Below, piece after piece: positions 8,567 through 17,937 of a stretch of 64,000 bases of DNA; the first letter of the stretch is position 1; each line of letters begins with the position of its first letter. This stretch comes from CAZAZQ01 sp964489705 (GTDB taxonomy: Bacteria; Zixibacteria; MSB-5A5; GN15; FEB-12), in the NCBI GenBank assembly GCA_964489705.1, contig CAZAZQ010000002.1, positions 157,372 to 221,371 on the forward strand. The letters are read 5' to 3'. The position numbers were made by a program, and so were the translations under genes. The notes below the pieces were generated by a model. It worked only from the letters and a program-made list of their open reading frames with translations. It made no database searches and was not told the DNA's origin.

Positions 8567-9910
8567 ATGGCACATATTCTTGTTGTTGATGACGAACCGA
8601 AGATGACTTCGCTTATTTGCGGGACACTGGAGGACGCCGGACATAACGTTACCACCACGACCGATCCCAAGGAAGCGCTGGCATTGATTGAAAAACATTC
8701 TTTCGATGTGGTGATTACCGATTTGTCGATGCCCGAAGTTTCCGGTATGACCATTTTGGAAAAGGCGTTGGAAAAAGAGGGAACGGAAGTGATAATGATG
8801 ACCGCCTACGGCACGGCGGAAACCGCCGTAGCGGCGATGAAAAAAGGTGCCGCCGATTACCTGCTGAAGCCGTTTTCGCTGGAAGAGTTGGAATTGCTCG
8901 TCAAAAAATTAGTCGAGAAACAGCGTTTGGCTTCGCTGTCGGGACATTACCGACAGGTCATCCAAGAGAGCGCTTTCGATACCTTTATCGGAAATTCTCC
9001 CGCCGCCCGGAAGTTGAAAGATTTGTTGGCAAAAGTGGCGCCCACCGATGCCACGGTGTTGTTGACCGGTAAGTCCGGCACCGGTAAAGAAGTTGCCGCT
9101 CGGATGATTCACGAGCTTTCGCCCCGCAAAGATTTCCCTTTCATCGCCATCAACTGTGCTGCCCTGACGGAAACGCTTTTGGAATCGGAGCTCTTCGGAC
9201 ACGAGAAGGGCGCGTTTACCGGAGCGGTCTCGAGAAAACGGGGGCGGTTCGAATTGGCGGAGAAAGGCACCATATTCCTTGATGAAATAGGGGAGATGTC
9301 CCCGGCTTTGCAGTCGAAATTACTCCGGGTGCTGGAAGAAAGAAAGTTAGTGCGGGTGGGGGGAATCGACGTAATTGATATTGACGTCAGGGTCATTGCG
9401 GCAACCAACAAGAATTTGAAAGAAGAGATTACCAAAAATAATTTTCGGGAAGACCTGTATTACCGATTGAACGTGTTCCCTATTCAAATGCCGACCCTCT
9501 CCGAGCGGAAAGAAGATATTGCGGATTTGGCTGCCTATTTTCTGAAGAAATTGAACTATCCTCAACCGGAGCTTTCCGAGGAAGTCAAAGAAATCCTCCT
9601 TGACTACTCTTGGCCCGGCAATATTCGGGAGTTGCGAAACGTTATCGAGCGAGCGGCTATTTTGGCGGGAGGAAAACCGTTGACGGTCGACGATTTTGCC
9701 CTGGAAAGAGAGGATACTCAGGCAGCCCCGATTACGACGGGAATTTCCGCGGTGGACGGAGCCGGGGGGCTGGAATCGGCGGAAAAACAGATGATTCTCG
9801 AAGCTCTGGAAAAAGCCAACGGGAACAAAACCGAAGCGGCGAAGTTGCTGAAAATTACCCGTCGGCGCTTGTACAGCCGGATGAAGGTTTTGGGAATCAA
9901 GACTTCCTGA
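8567..9910 (+). CDS. Sigma-54-dependent response regulator, NtrC family
   Basis: 447 residues in the order receiver, AAA+, Fis-type HTH. The receiver (1-120) has the acidic pocket DDE at 8-10 and phospho-acceptor Asp52 (VVITDLSMP). The AAA+ domain has Walker A GKSGTGKE (168-175), the sigma-54 contact loop GAFTGA (215-220), and Walker B IFLDEIGE. The C-terminal helix-turn-helix is NKTEAAKLLKITRRRLYSRM. GAFTGA shows that it activates RNA polymerase with sigma-54. It is co-transcribed with the preceding kinase. A near-consensus sigma-54 promoter with an upstream palindrome occurs elsewhere in this window (before 48148) and is a candidate target, but nothing ties the two together directly. Confidence 0.95.
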   Translation: MAHILVVDDEPKMTSLICGTLEDAGHNVTTTTDPKEALALIEKHSFDVVITDLSMPEVSGMTILEKALEKEGTEVIMMTAYGTAETAVAAMKKGAADYLLKPFSLEELELLVKKLVEKQRLASLSGHYRQVIQESAFDTFIGNSPAARKLKDLLAKVAPTDATVLLTGKSGTGKEVAARMIHELSPRKDFPFIAINCAALTETLLESELFGHEKGAFTGAVSRKRGRFELAEKGTIFLDEIGEMSPALQSKLLRVLEERKLVRVGGIDVIDIDVRVIAATNKNLKEEITKNNFREDLYYRLNVFPIQMPTLSERKEDIADLAAYFLKKLNYPQPELSEEVKEILLDYSWPGNIRELRNVIERAAILAGGKPLTVDDFALEREDTQAAPITTGISAVDGAGGLESAEKQMILEALEKANGNKTEAAKLLKITRRRLYSRMKVLGIKTS

Positions 9911-10042
9911 GCCATTTGGGGCACAACGTGTACCCGACGGTACGAAAAAGGAAGAGATTGACTGGCGAAATGAAAGTTATCTTGTTGAACGGCAATAGAT
10001 AAGTGAGGCTTTGCATGGTTGGCATATTTTTTGATGTTCTGT

Positions 10043-10058
10043 TCTAAGGAAACTTAGA
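10043..10058 (+). promoter_or_regulatory. GAAA-tetraloop hairpin in the leader of the helical exported protein
   Basis: Perfect 6-bp stem TCTAAG/CTTAGA closed by a GAAA (GNRA) loop. It ends one base before the GGAG ribosome site of the next gene. No T run follows, so it is more likely an mRNA stabiliser or translation modulator than a terminator. Confidence 0.4.
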
Positions 10059-10072
10059 CGGAGATAGAGATT

Positions 10073-11107
10073 ATGAAAAGAAAGATATTGATATATACTC
10101 TTTTGACGACTGTTCTCCTTGTGATGGCGACGGCGGTGCGCGCCCAGTCCAATCAGCAACTTGAGATGGCGCGGCATGAGCTGGAGAGAACCGACGAAAT
10201 TATTCAGCGCGCCACCGAAGCGGTTATGGCGGTCAACAGCCCGATTGCCATAGCTGCCCTGGAAAAAGCCCGTACTCTCCAGAGTACCGCCAGAAACTAC
10301 CTGCACGGCGGCCATCCCTACATGGCGTACAAGCAAACGTTGAAGGCTCGGGAATACGCCAAGAAAGCCATCGCCGCCAGTCGGCTGAGCGAGCAGGGGG
10401 AAAACGTCGTCCTCCGAAAGCTGGAGCGCGCCAACGAACTGCTGGGACGAGCGAAAGAGCTGTTGGGGACGTCGTCGGACAGCCGGTTGAATGCCGTCTA
10501 CGAGTCGGCGCGGAACAACTTGAACCGAGCCTGGGAATTCTACCGGGCGCGGAATTACCGTCCTGCTTTGACTCTGGCGAACCAGGTCATCAAAGCCTCT
10601 CAACAAATCATCAGCGCTCTCAACCAAGAGATACGTAAACATGCCGATTTCGAGCGGCGCTATGAAATGGTGGGAGATGCTATTGAGAAAGCCCGCCAAG
10701 CGGTGGTAACCTGCACGGCACCGAAAGCCCGTCAACTGGTCGATCAGGCAACCGTTCTATACCAGCGTGCCCGTGAGGCGGCTTCCCAGGGCAATATCCT
10801 CCCCGCTCTGCGCCATCTTCAGAAAGCCCATCGGCTGGCTAACGAAGTGCTGAAAATCTGTAACGGCACGAGTGGCGGACTGGCATCCTACTATCAACGG
10901 TTGAAGAATGAGGCAGAACGTCTGGCGGAAGAAAGGACCAGCCTTGACCGAACGGCTCAACAGCGACTCGATGAAGTGTTTGACCAACTTCGCTTGGCGG
11001 ATACGTATATCCGTCAGGGGAAGACGGAAGCGGCTTCCGCCGCCCTGAAAGCCGCCCAGCTCACTCTCAAGCAAATAAAGAAATCTCTCCCATCGGACAA
11101 CCGGTAA
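10073..11107 (+). CDS. Exported alpha-helical repeat protein, function unknown
   Basis: 344 residues. A clear signal peptide ends near ARAQS (about 25). The mature part is almost entirely charged amphipathic helix, with repeating pairs such as AIAALEKARTLQSTARNYL and ALRHLQKAHRLANEVL about 100 residues apart, resembling TPR-like or DUF4398-type periplasmic helical bundles. There are no cysteines of note and no catalytic motif. It has its own GGAG ribosome site and lies 163 bp after the sigma-54 regulator gene and 23 bp before a predicted barrel. The gene order suggests an envelope protein partnered with that barrel and possibly controlled by the two-component pair. Confidence 0.7.
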   Translation: MKRKILIYTLLTTVLLVMATAVRAQSNQQLEMARHELERTDEIIQRATEAVMAVNSPIAIAALEKARTLQSTARNYLHGGHPYMAYKQTLKAREYAKKAIAASRLSEQGENVVLRKLERANELLGRAKELLGTSSDSRLNAVYESARNNLNRAWEFYRARNYRPALTLANQVIKASQQIISALNQEIRKHADFERRYEMVGDAIEKARQAVVTCTAPKARQLVDQATVLYQRAREAASQGNILPALRHLQKAHRLANEVLKICNGTSGGLASYYQRLKNEAERLAEERTSLDRTAQQRLDEVFDQLRLADTYIRQGKTEAASAALKAAQLTLKQIKKSLPSDNR

Positions 11108-11130
11108 TACGAAACTTGAGGTAACGGCAA

Positions 11131-12399
11131 TTGAAAGGGCTCTGTGTCGCGGCATTGACCTTGTTCGCATTGTGTGGAATTCAGCAAGAACCGGCGGCTT
11201 CGGATTTGACTTTCCAAGCGGGGGTGGGCTACGACTTTCTCTCCCAACAATACTTTCTCGACTCGACTATCTTTGAGGGCCCCGACTCCCTGCTGACCGA
11301 ATGGGCGCTGAAGACCAACTATCTTGATGACGTGAAAGGGCGTTTTACCATCACGTATCAACCATACCTCGACAATTTTACCAACTTTCACGCCAGTTAC
11401 GAACAAACGGCGGAGTTTGTCCGCATTCGTTCTTTGACCGACCTTCGCTTTACCACGGGAAGGTCGGGATTCCATCTCAATTCCGAATTCGAGTGGCGAA
11501 GCCGCTACCGGGATACGGCGCAGTTCGGCGACAGCTACTTTTCGGGCAATATGAAAGCGACTTACACCGTGCCGTTGGGCAAGTCATGGGACGCCAGCGC
11601 TCAGTTAGTGAGCGACGGTGTCTCATTTCAGTCGCCGTCGGACTATGCGTACAATTACTACCGGCTGGGAGGCAAGCTCAAGCTGACCAAATCCCTGCAG
11701 GATTTCTCATACGTTGACGCTCGGCTTTTCGTGTTGAAAAGGACGGTTCCCGATTCGCTCGCGCTCAACTACCTTTCTTACGGCATCGAAAGTTCGTTGT
11801 TGAGTTTCTTTGACATCGGAGAGGTCGATCTCTATACGCGCATCGAACGTAAGGACTACAACGAACCGGAAAACAAAGACGACTACACCCGTTGGGAACT
11901 GACCGGGAGAGGGAAGATTACCTTGAGCCAAAAGTGGGCGTTCAAACAGGAGCTCAATGCCGAACTGGCTTTGTACCATCCGGATGATCCGATAAATTAC
12001 AATTACGGACGTCTCGGACTGGCGCTTTTGGGACAGTATGGTACCGGCGACGCCAACATTGCCTGCGGTCCGGTATTTGAATTTCTCTCCGAACAAGAGA
12101 ACGACTTTTCCGAGACGGAAGATTATTTCGAAAGCGGAATAAAAATAGATATCGATTACCTCCGTTTGGAGCGGTGGTATTTCTCGCTGCAGTCGGTGAC
12201 CGGCAGGCGCAATTTGCGCTACGAGAACGACCTTCAGTCGGACTTTTCTTTCGAACGCATAGATGTCATTTCCGATGTGAAGCTCTTTTCGGTGATGAGC
12301 CTAAACGTTCTCTTTTCCGCCGAATGGGAATGGCATACCCAAGCACAACAGAACTCGCAGTTGTACTTACTCTCAACCATTCTCAGTTACCGCTTTTAG
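11131..12399 (+). CDS. Predicted outer-membrane beta-barrel protein
   Basis: About 422 residues starting at TTG, preceded by GAGG 10 nt upstream; no ATG fits the signal peptide. The signal peptide ends near PAASD. The mature protein is a series of alternating strands rich in Tyr, Phe, Ser and Asp (for example WDASAQLVSDGVSF, RWELTGRGKITLS) and ends in LSTILSYRF, a classical C-terminal aromatic insertion signal. No known porin family is recognised. It probably forms an operon with the helical exported protein 23 bp upstream. A role as a surface channel or scaffold is inferred only from topology. Confidence 0.7.
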   Translation: MKGLCVAALTLFALCGIQQEPAASDLTFQAGVGYDFLSQQYFLDSTIFEGPDSLLTEWALKTNYLDDVKGRFTITYQPYLDNFTNFHASYEQTAEFVRIRSLTDLRFTTGRSGFHLNSEFEWRSRYRDTAQFGDSYFSGNMKATYTVPLGKSWDASAQLVSDGVSFQSPSDYAYNYYRLGGKLKLTKSLQDFSYVDARLFVLKRTVPDSLALNYLSYGIESSLLSFFDIGEVDLYTRIERKDYNEPENKDDYTRWELTGRGKITLSQKWAFKQELNAELALYHPDDPINYNYGRLGLALLGQYGTGDANIACGPVFEFLSEQENDFSETEDYFESGIKIDIDYLRLERWYFSLQSVTGRRNLRYENDLQSDFSFERIDVISDVKLFSVMSLNVLFSAEWEWHTQAQQNSQLYLLSTILSYRF

Positions 12400-12424
12400 A
12401 CCGACGGAGGCGGAATTTTTTTAA

Positions 12425-12453
12425 TTGACGTTCCCTGTCACATCGTGTAATAC
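12425..12453 (+). promoter_or_regulatory. Strong sigma-70 promoter upstream of the D,D-carboxypeptidase
   Basis: TTGACG and TAATAC are separated by 17 nt. This leaves a leader of about 115 nt before the ATG, in which no clear riboswitch or attenuator is seen. Confidence 0.7.
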
Positions 12454-12574
12454 TTTCTCCGCATAAATTTTTTTCGGACGAGTACGATACCTCTTACTAT
12501 GCGACATATCGGCATGGAAAAGGTATCGGGAAACAAGGAAGAGTAATGCCGAAGATTGCGGGAGCGACCGACAG

Positions 12575-13480
12575 ATGGTGATTTCGAAAAAGCTGATGAA
12601 GATGATAGTGCTGCTGGTCGGCTTTGTTTTGTTTTCCGCCCAGACGGTCTATTTTCTCGGTGCCACCCAGCCGCCGTTGAAAACCCCTTTCCAGCGGGTC
12701 TATCATTTTGATTTTACCAACGTCCGCAAGAAAGCCCCATACCTGAATCTCAAAGCGGCGTTGTTGGTCAACTACGAGAACGGGGAAGTGCTCTATGCGA
12801 AAAACTGCGATAAAGTTCGGCCTATCGCATCTATCAGTAAGTTGGTCGCAGCGATGGTGGTGCTCGACAAAAAAGTGGACTTCAACACAAGGGTGAAAAT
12901 CACCAGACAGGACGCTTATCGTTCCCGCCGCTCCCGGTTGCGGGTCGGGTATGAATTGACCGTCCGTGATTTGCTCCATGCTTCTTTGATGAATTCCGAC
13001 AACCGCGCTACTCGTGCTCTGGCGCGAGTTACCTCCGGCTCGATTGAGAACTTCGTCCGCGATATGAATCGCAAGGTCAAACAGATGGGATTGAAGCAGA
13101 CGGCTTTTTACGATCCGACCGGCCTCGACTCCCGTAATGTTTCCACGGCGCGGGAAGTCGCCAAGATTCTTCACCAAGCGTACGAGTACCAGGTGATTTC
13201 TCAAATCACATCCAAGCGGAAATATCGGGCGAAGGTCCTCAATAGGAAAAACACCTATCGAAACTTCATCAACACCAACAAGCTGATTTATTCCCCTTAT
13301 AAGGTACTTGCCGGAAAGACCGGCTACATTATCGCCTCGGATTACTGCCTGACCACTATTGTGAAAAACAAAAAAGGGAAGCGATTGACGTTGGTGGTCC
13401 TGGGAGCCCCGAAAGAACGCTTGCGTTTTCGTGAAGCCCGTCGCTTGCTCGACTGGGGGTACCGGCAGATATCTTCCTGA
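12575..13480 (+). CDS. Serine-type D-alanyl-D-alanine carboxypeptidase (peptidase S11)
   Basis: 301 residues with an N-terminal signal anchor (about 8-28). The three penicillin-binding motifs are present: SISK (catalytic Ser86, Lys89), SDN (141-143) and KTG (248-250). Length and spacing match the PBP5/PBP7 (DacA/PbpG) catalytic domain without the C-terminal beta-domain. It trims or cuts peptidoglycan stem peptides in the periplasm. Endopeptidase versus carboxypeptidase specificity cannot be told from sequence alone. A strong promoter lies upstream, so it is likely transcribed on its own. Confidence 0.9.
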   Translation: MVISKKLMKMIVLLVGFVLFSAQTVYFLGATQPPLKTPFQRVYHFDFTNVRKKAPYLNLKAALLVNYENGEVLYAKNCDKVRPIASISKLVAAMVVLDKKVDFNTRVKITRQDAYRSRRSRLRVGYELTVRDLLHASLMNSDNRATRALARVTSGSIENFVRDMNRKVKQMGLKQTAFYDPTGLDSRNVSTAREVAKILHQAYEYQVISQITSKRKYRAKVLNRKNTYRNFINTNKLIYSPYKVLAGKTGYIIASDYCLTTIVKNKKGKRLTLVVLGAPKERLRFREARRLLDWGYRQISS

Positions 13481-13539
13481 CTTTTTGTCGATTCGCTTTG
13501 AGCTGCCGATTTCATACTGTAAAGTACAAACGAAAACAC

Positions 13540-13568
13540 TTGGTAAGATTTCTCTCCGACATTATACT
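13540..13568 (+). promoter_or_regulatory. Sigma-70-type promoter for the nucleotide-sugar gene pair
   Basis: TTGGTA and TATACT are separated by 17 nt and end 48 nt before the dehydrogenase ATG. Confidence 0.55.
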
Positions 13569-13616
13569 TATGCGTTATTGATTTCCCTATGGGATTGACG
13601 AAGGACGGATACTGAG

Positions 13617-14915
13617 ATGGCATCGAAACCGAACATTCTTGTCGTTGGCGCCGGGTACGTCGGCTTGGCGACGGCGGTTTTTCTGGCAACGAAAAAATAT
13701 CCGTTGACGGTTATTGAAAAAAATCTTCTGACTTTGAAATCGCTCCGCCGCGGCAACCTGCATTTTCGAGAGCCCCTTTTGCAGAAGAAGCTCCGGGAGT
13801 GCCGTGCTGCCGGGAATCTTCAATTCTCTCCGCCCGCCGGGGAATGGTACGAAGGCGCCGACTTCATTTTTATCGCCATCGACTCGGCTGACCCGGTCAC
13901 GGGAAAAATGAAAATCGAGAATTTCAAACGGATTGCCGAGTGGACAGGCGGGAAAAAGCGAAAGCGCCCGCCGGTGGTGGTGCTGAAATCGACAAATGTG
14001 TTGGGATTTGCGGCACAGTTTCATCGCCTGTTATCCAAGACGTCGCATGGGGGAGAGGTACGGTTGCTCGTCAACCCGGAATTTTTGCGGGAAGGATATG
14101 CTTACGAAGACACCGTCACCCCGTGGCGGATTGTCATCGGTGCGTCCAATAAGCGTGATGCTGCGCCGTTGGTGAAATTATATGAAGCCGTCTACCCCAA
14201 GAGCATTCCTCGGATTGTCACCGATTGGCAGTCGGCAGAACTGATTAAGCTGGCGTCGAACGTCTATCTTTCTTACCGATTGGCGTTTATTCATGAAATG
14301 GCAGAGTATGCTCGACAAGAAAACCTCGACCTCGATGCCGTACGGAGCGGTCTCGGCTTGGACCCCCGCATCGGAAGGGAATACTTTGAACCGGGTCTCG
14401 GGTTCGGCGGGTCGTGCCTTCCCAAGGATTGCCACTTGTTGAACTCACCGGATCGAAAAACGACTTTTCATTTCCTGACCGCTCGTACCGCCCTTGCCGT
14501 TAACGAGAGGGTTCTGGACATATTGGTCGAAAAACTCCGAAAAAAAATCGGCAGCTTCAAAGGCAAAAAGATTACCATCTTGGGGGCGGCATTCAAGCCG
14601 GAGGTGGACGACACCCGCGGCTCGCAGGCGGTCAGGCTGGGACAGAAACTACACGACAAAGGCGCCAAGGTAGTCTTTTTTGAGCCGTACTTGAAACACG
14701 CCGATAAAATTGCCGACGGTGACTTCCTGTTAATTCACGAACTTGAAGAGGCGTTGGAAAATGCTTCTGCCGTCATTGTCGGTACCGCTCACCGGCAATT
14801 CAAAACGCTCAAGCCCAGCCTGGTCGAGAAATATGTACGCAAAAAACTTGTGTGTGATTACTTCGGCATTTTCAACCGTAACGTCTGGCAAAAGAAAGGA
14901 TTTGAGTTTATCTGA
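13617..14915 (+). CDS. UDP-glucose/GDP-mannose dehydrogenase family protein
   Basis: 432 residues, the usual length. The N-terminal Rossmann NAD-binding motif is GAGYVG (11-16), the substrate region has LVNPEFLREG (150-160), the catalytic thiol is Cys267 in GFGGSCLPKD, and the C-terminal domain contains AAFKPEVDDTRGSQ. The family oxidises the C6 hydroxyl of a UDP- or GDP-sugar to the uronic acid with two NAD+. Its stop codon is directly followed by the ATG of a nucleotide-sugar epimerase, so the two should be translationally coupled and work on the same sugar. That suggests synthesis of an acidic sugar for capsule or lipopolysaccharide. Exact substrate uncertain. Confidence 0.9.
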   Translation: MASKPNILVVGAGYVGLATAVFLATKKYPLTVIEKNLLTLKSLRRGNLHFREPLLQKKLRECRAAGNLQFSPPAGEWYEGADFIFIAIDSADPVTGKMKIENFKRIAEWTGGKKRKRPPVVVLKSTNVLGFAAQFHRLLSKTSHGGEVRLLVNPEFLREGYAYEDTVTPWRIVIGASNKRDAAPLVKLYEAVYPKSIPRIVTDWQSAELIKLASNVYLSYRLAFIHEMAEYARQENLDLDAVRSGLGLDPRIGREYFEPGLGFGGSCLPKDCHLLNSPDRKTTFHFLTARTALAVNERVLDILVEKLRKKIGSFKGKKITILGAAFKPEVDDTRGSQAVRLGQKLHDKGAKVVFFEPYLKHADKIADGDFLLIHELEEALENASAVIVGTAHRQFKTLKPSLVEKYVRKKLVCDYFGIFNRNVWQKKGFEFI

Positions 14916-15890
14916 ATGGCTACCACGATTCTTGTTACCGGTTCGTCGGGAACGGTCGGAACCGCTCTCACCTTGGAGTTGATGGCACGAGGGTATAGGG
15001 TTATACCGTTGGACATCAAGCCGTCGCTCTGGGATGAAACAATAGACAAAATGACGGTGCGGCATGATCTCCGAAAGTCCTTGCATACGGCGACCGTGTC
15101 AAAAAAGCCGGATGTTATCGTTCACCTTGCGGCAAACGCCCGGGTGCATGACTTGGTTGTTCGTCCCGACCTGGCACGGGATAACTACCTGATGACGTTC
15201 AATATCCTCGAGTACGCCCGACGGCACCACATTCGGAGAGTTTTGTTTTCCTCCTCGCGGGAAATTTACGGGGAATCGAAGCGAGGGGAAAAACGACGAG
15301 AAGACTCCACCGATGTCACCCGCATCAAATCTCCCTATACCGCTTCCAAGTTCGGTGCGGAAGCGCTCCTCCATGCCTACCACGAATGTTACGGCATCAA
15401 ACCGGTCATTGCCCGTTTGTCGAATGTCTACGGCAAGTATGACGTATCGGAACGGGTCATACCGCTTTTTATCTATTACGCCAAGCGCCATCGTGACATG
15501 GTCATTTTCGGCAAAGAGAAGAAGCTGGATTTCACGTACATCGACGACTGCGTCGACGGTTTGGTCAGGATAATCGAGCGGTTTGATGAGGTCGCCGGGT
15601 TGACGTTCAATATCTCACGGGGCGTGGGGGAGAGGATAGTTGATGTCGCTTGGCTGATAATCGAGTATATGAACTCGCGTTCCCGCCTGACCTACGGGAC
15701 GAAGCGGGTAGGAGAGATCTCGTCGTTTGTCGGGGATATTAGCTTGGCAAAGAGAAAGTTAGGGTATCGCCCTCAAGTGCTGCTTCAAGAGGGATTGAAA
15801 AAAAATATCGAGTGGTACCTCGAAGCGATGAAATCCCGTCGGGTGTATCAATCCCAACGAAGGAACCTTGCCCGCCGCGGCTGGGCGTGA
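14916..15890 (+). CDS. NAD-dependent epimerase/dehydratase (extended SDR)
   Basis: 324 residues. Motifs are the NAD-binding TGSSGTVG (8-15), SSS at 112-114 and the catalytic pair Tyr141/Lys145 in SPYTASK, as in UDP-glucose 4-epimerase, UDP-glucuronate 4-epimerase and relatives. The start codon directly abuts the stop of the sugar dehydrogenase gene, with no spacer and no separate ribosome site, implying translational coupling. It probably converts the uronic acid made by that enzyme (epimerisation or decarboxylation). The very basic C-terminus (RRVYQSQRRNLARRGW) is an unusual tail. Confidence 0.88.
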   Translation: MATTILVTGSSGTVGTALTLELMARGYRVIPLDIKPSLWDETIDKMTVRHDLRKSLHTATVSKKPDVIVHLAANARVHDLVVRPDLARDNYLMTFNILEYARRHHIRRVLFSSSREIYGESKRGEKRREDSTDVTRIKSPYTASKFGAEALLHAYHECYGIKPVIARLSNVYGKYDVSERVIPLFIYYAKRHRDMVIFGKEKKLDFTYIDDCVDGLVRIIERFDEVAGLTFNISRGVGERIVDVAWLIIEYMNSRSRLTYGTKRVGEISSFVGDISLAKRKLGYRPQVLLQEGLKKNIEWYLEAMKSRRVYQSQRRNLARRGWA

Positions 15891-15924
15891 TCAAACAAAC
15901 AATAAGAATAATGCAACTATAAGA

Positions 15925-15950
15925 AAGGCACGCCAAAAGCAGCGCGCCTT
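15925..15950. terminator. Possible bidirectional terminator between convergent genes
   Basis: A 9-bp stem (AAGGCACGC / GCGCGCCTT) has one mismatch and an 8-nt loop, and sits between the epimerase and oligoendopeptidase genes. Flanking T tracts are weak on both strands. Confidence 0.4.
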
Positions 15951-15978
15951 CAATTGTTACTTTAATGTGAAGCGTTAG

Positions 15979-17805
15979 TTATTGCTTCGTCAACTTGTCC
16001 ATCTCTTCGACGTGTTCGGAGAACATCTCAAGAGTTGCTTGAATCGGTTCGGGCGAAGTCATGTCAAGACCGCAGATTTTCAACAACTCGATAGGATAAT
16101 TACTCCCGCCGGCAGAAAGCATGGTAATATAACGCTCGATAATGTTTTCTTCACCGGCTAAAATTTTGCGGAGGATTGCTTGGGAAGCGGCAAAAGAGGT
16201 GGCGTACTGGTACACGTAAAAGTTCATGTAGAAGTGCGGTATCCGACACCATTTCAAGCCGAAATAGTCATCTTCCGCAAGTTCGGGACCGTAATATTTC
16301 TTTGTCAAATTAACCCACAATTCGGTCAGCATGTCGGGGGAGAGGGCTTCGCCTTTTTCGACTTTCTCATGTATCGTCAGCTCAAATTCCGCATACAAAA
16401 CTTGATTGTAAAACGTCCCCACCGTCATATCGATATAGCGGTTGAGGAGATACAGTTTATCCTTCGTATCTTCGGTCTTTTGCAGCAGATGGTGAATGAG
16501 CAACCCTTCGTTGAGAGTCGAGGCAACCTCCGCCAGAAAAATCGAATATTGGGATTTGACGTACGGCTGCGCAGCGCAGGACAGGTAGCTGTGCAGAGCA
16601 TGTCCCATCTCATGCGCCAGCGTAAAGAGGTTTTCGATGGTGTTGTTGTAATTCATCAGGACAAAAGGATGAATGCCGTAGCTGCCCCAATTGTAGGCGC
16701 CGCCGCCTTTGCCCTGTGTTTCATACACGTCAATCCATCGGGAATCAAAGCCGGTCTGCATTATTTTCCGGTACTTCTCTCCCAGCGGTCCGATGGCTTC
16801 CAAGATGGTCTTCTGAGCTTCATCATACGGAATGTCGAAATGTTTGTCGGGGAAGAGGGGGCAGATTAAATCATACGTGTGCAGCTCCGAAAGCTTCAGA
16901 ACCCGTTTGCGGATCGACAAATAGGTGTGGAGGCTTTTGAGGTTTTGTTTGGTGGTTTCGATGAGGGAGTGGTACACCGAAGTTGGGATGTTATCGTTAT
17001 ACAAGGCGCTGTGCAGGCTGCTTTCAAACTGCCGCACCCGGGCGTAGAAAATATCGGCGTTGATGGCGGTGGACAGAGTGGCACCCAAGGTGTTGATGTG
17101 TTCTTTGTAGACCGAGTAGAAACCTTCGTACGCATCCTTGCGCACCCGCCGGTTGGGAGAATCGAGAAACTTGGCGAAGCGTTGCTTGGAAAGGGTCACC
17201 TCGTTGCCGTCTTCGTCAATGATGGTCGGGTATTTCAAATCGGCATCGTCAAGCATCGTGAAAATCGTATCCGGTCCGCGGGCTATCATAGTACTTTCCG
17301 CTAGGACTTCTTCGACTTCCTGGGAGCGGACATGTTTCCGGGAGCGGATGAGTTTCCTAATGTAGAAATCATACACGTCGGTCTTGGGAAATTGTTCCGA
17401 CAGGCGGAGGAGTTCCGTCTCATCGAGCTGGAGAAGTTCCGGCTCGACGTAGGCAAAAGCAACCCCTGCTTGAGAGGAAAGCATCGCCGCCCGCTCGCTC
17501 ATCGCTTGGTAGCGGGAGACGCGGTTGTCCAGGTCCTGGTTCAAACGCGCATATTGGTACAGGCGGGCGACCAGCAGGAAGAGTTCGCTTTTCGTCTCCA
17601 AACACTGATAGAGCGTCTCCGCCGAAGAAGTGAGCTTCCCGGCAAACGTTTTGGCTTTTTCAATAAGCTGCTCGGCTTTTTTGAAATCGGTTTCCCACGC
17701 TTCTTCCGACGGGTATATATCCTTAAGATTCCATTTATAGACATCTTCAATTTCATCCCGGGTGGGAATGGCTTTGGGGGTAGTGGAGGCGGTTGTGGTT
17801 GTCAT
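15979..17805 (-). CDS. pepF: Oligoendopeptidase F (M3B metallopeptidase)
   Basis: 608 residues, typical of PepF. It has the zinc-binding motif HEMGHALHSYLS with the downstream Glu region (SIFLAEVASTLNEGLL), and closing elements of the M3 fold such as WCRIPHFYMNFYVYQYATS. It hydrolyses peptides of about 7-17 residues in the cytoplasm. The start is fixed by AAAGGAG a few nt before the ATG; residues 1-12 are an unusual Thr-rich stretch. A second, more distant M3 peptidase of the same length lies at 54199. It appears to be a single-gene unit. Confidence 0.95.
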   Translation of the reverse strand: MTTTTASTTPKAIPTRDEIEDVYKWNLKDIYPSEEAWETDFKKAEQLIEKAKTFAGKLTSSAETLYQCLETKSELFLLVARLYQYARLNQDLDNRVSRYQAMSERAAMLSSQAGVAFAYVEPELLQLDETELLRLSEQFPKTDVYDFYIRKLIRSRKHVRSQEVEEVLAESTMIARGPDTIFTMLDDADLKYPTIIDEDGNEVTLSKQRFAKFLDSPNRRVRKDAYEGFYSVYKEHINTLGATLSTAINADIFYARVRQFESSLHSALYNDNIPTSVYHSLIETTKQNLKSLHTYLSIRKRVLKLSELHTYDLICPLFPDKHFDIPYDEAQKTILEAIGPLGEKYRKIMQTGFDSRWIDVYETQGKGGGAYNWGSYGIHPFVLMNYNNTIENLFTLAHEMGHALHSYLSCAAQPYVKSQYSIFLAEVASTLNEGLLIHHLLQKTEDTKDKLYLLNRYIDMTVGTFYNQVLYAEFELTIHEKVEKGEALSPDMLTELWVNLTKKYYGPELAEDDYFGLKWCRIPHFYMNFYVYQYATSFAASQAILRKILAGEENIIERYITMLSAGGSNYPIELLKICGLDMTSPEPIQATLEMFSEHVEEMDKLTKQ

Positions 17806-17937
17806 GAATCTCCTTTCTCTTTAACTGGCAAATACAAATTTATCAATAAATATGTCGGTTCCGGCGAAAAAAGCAAGAGTTGGCAACACGGAGCGTAACG
17901 TTATTCTCTTGTTGGAGGGTTTCTGTGAAATAGCGTC

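Noticed and set aside
10019..10036. Sigma-54-like site TTGGCATATTTTTTGAT before the helical exported protein
   Set aside because: The -24 box is good, but the -12 box reads TTGA, lacking the essential GC.
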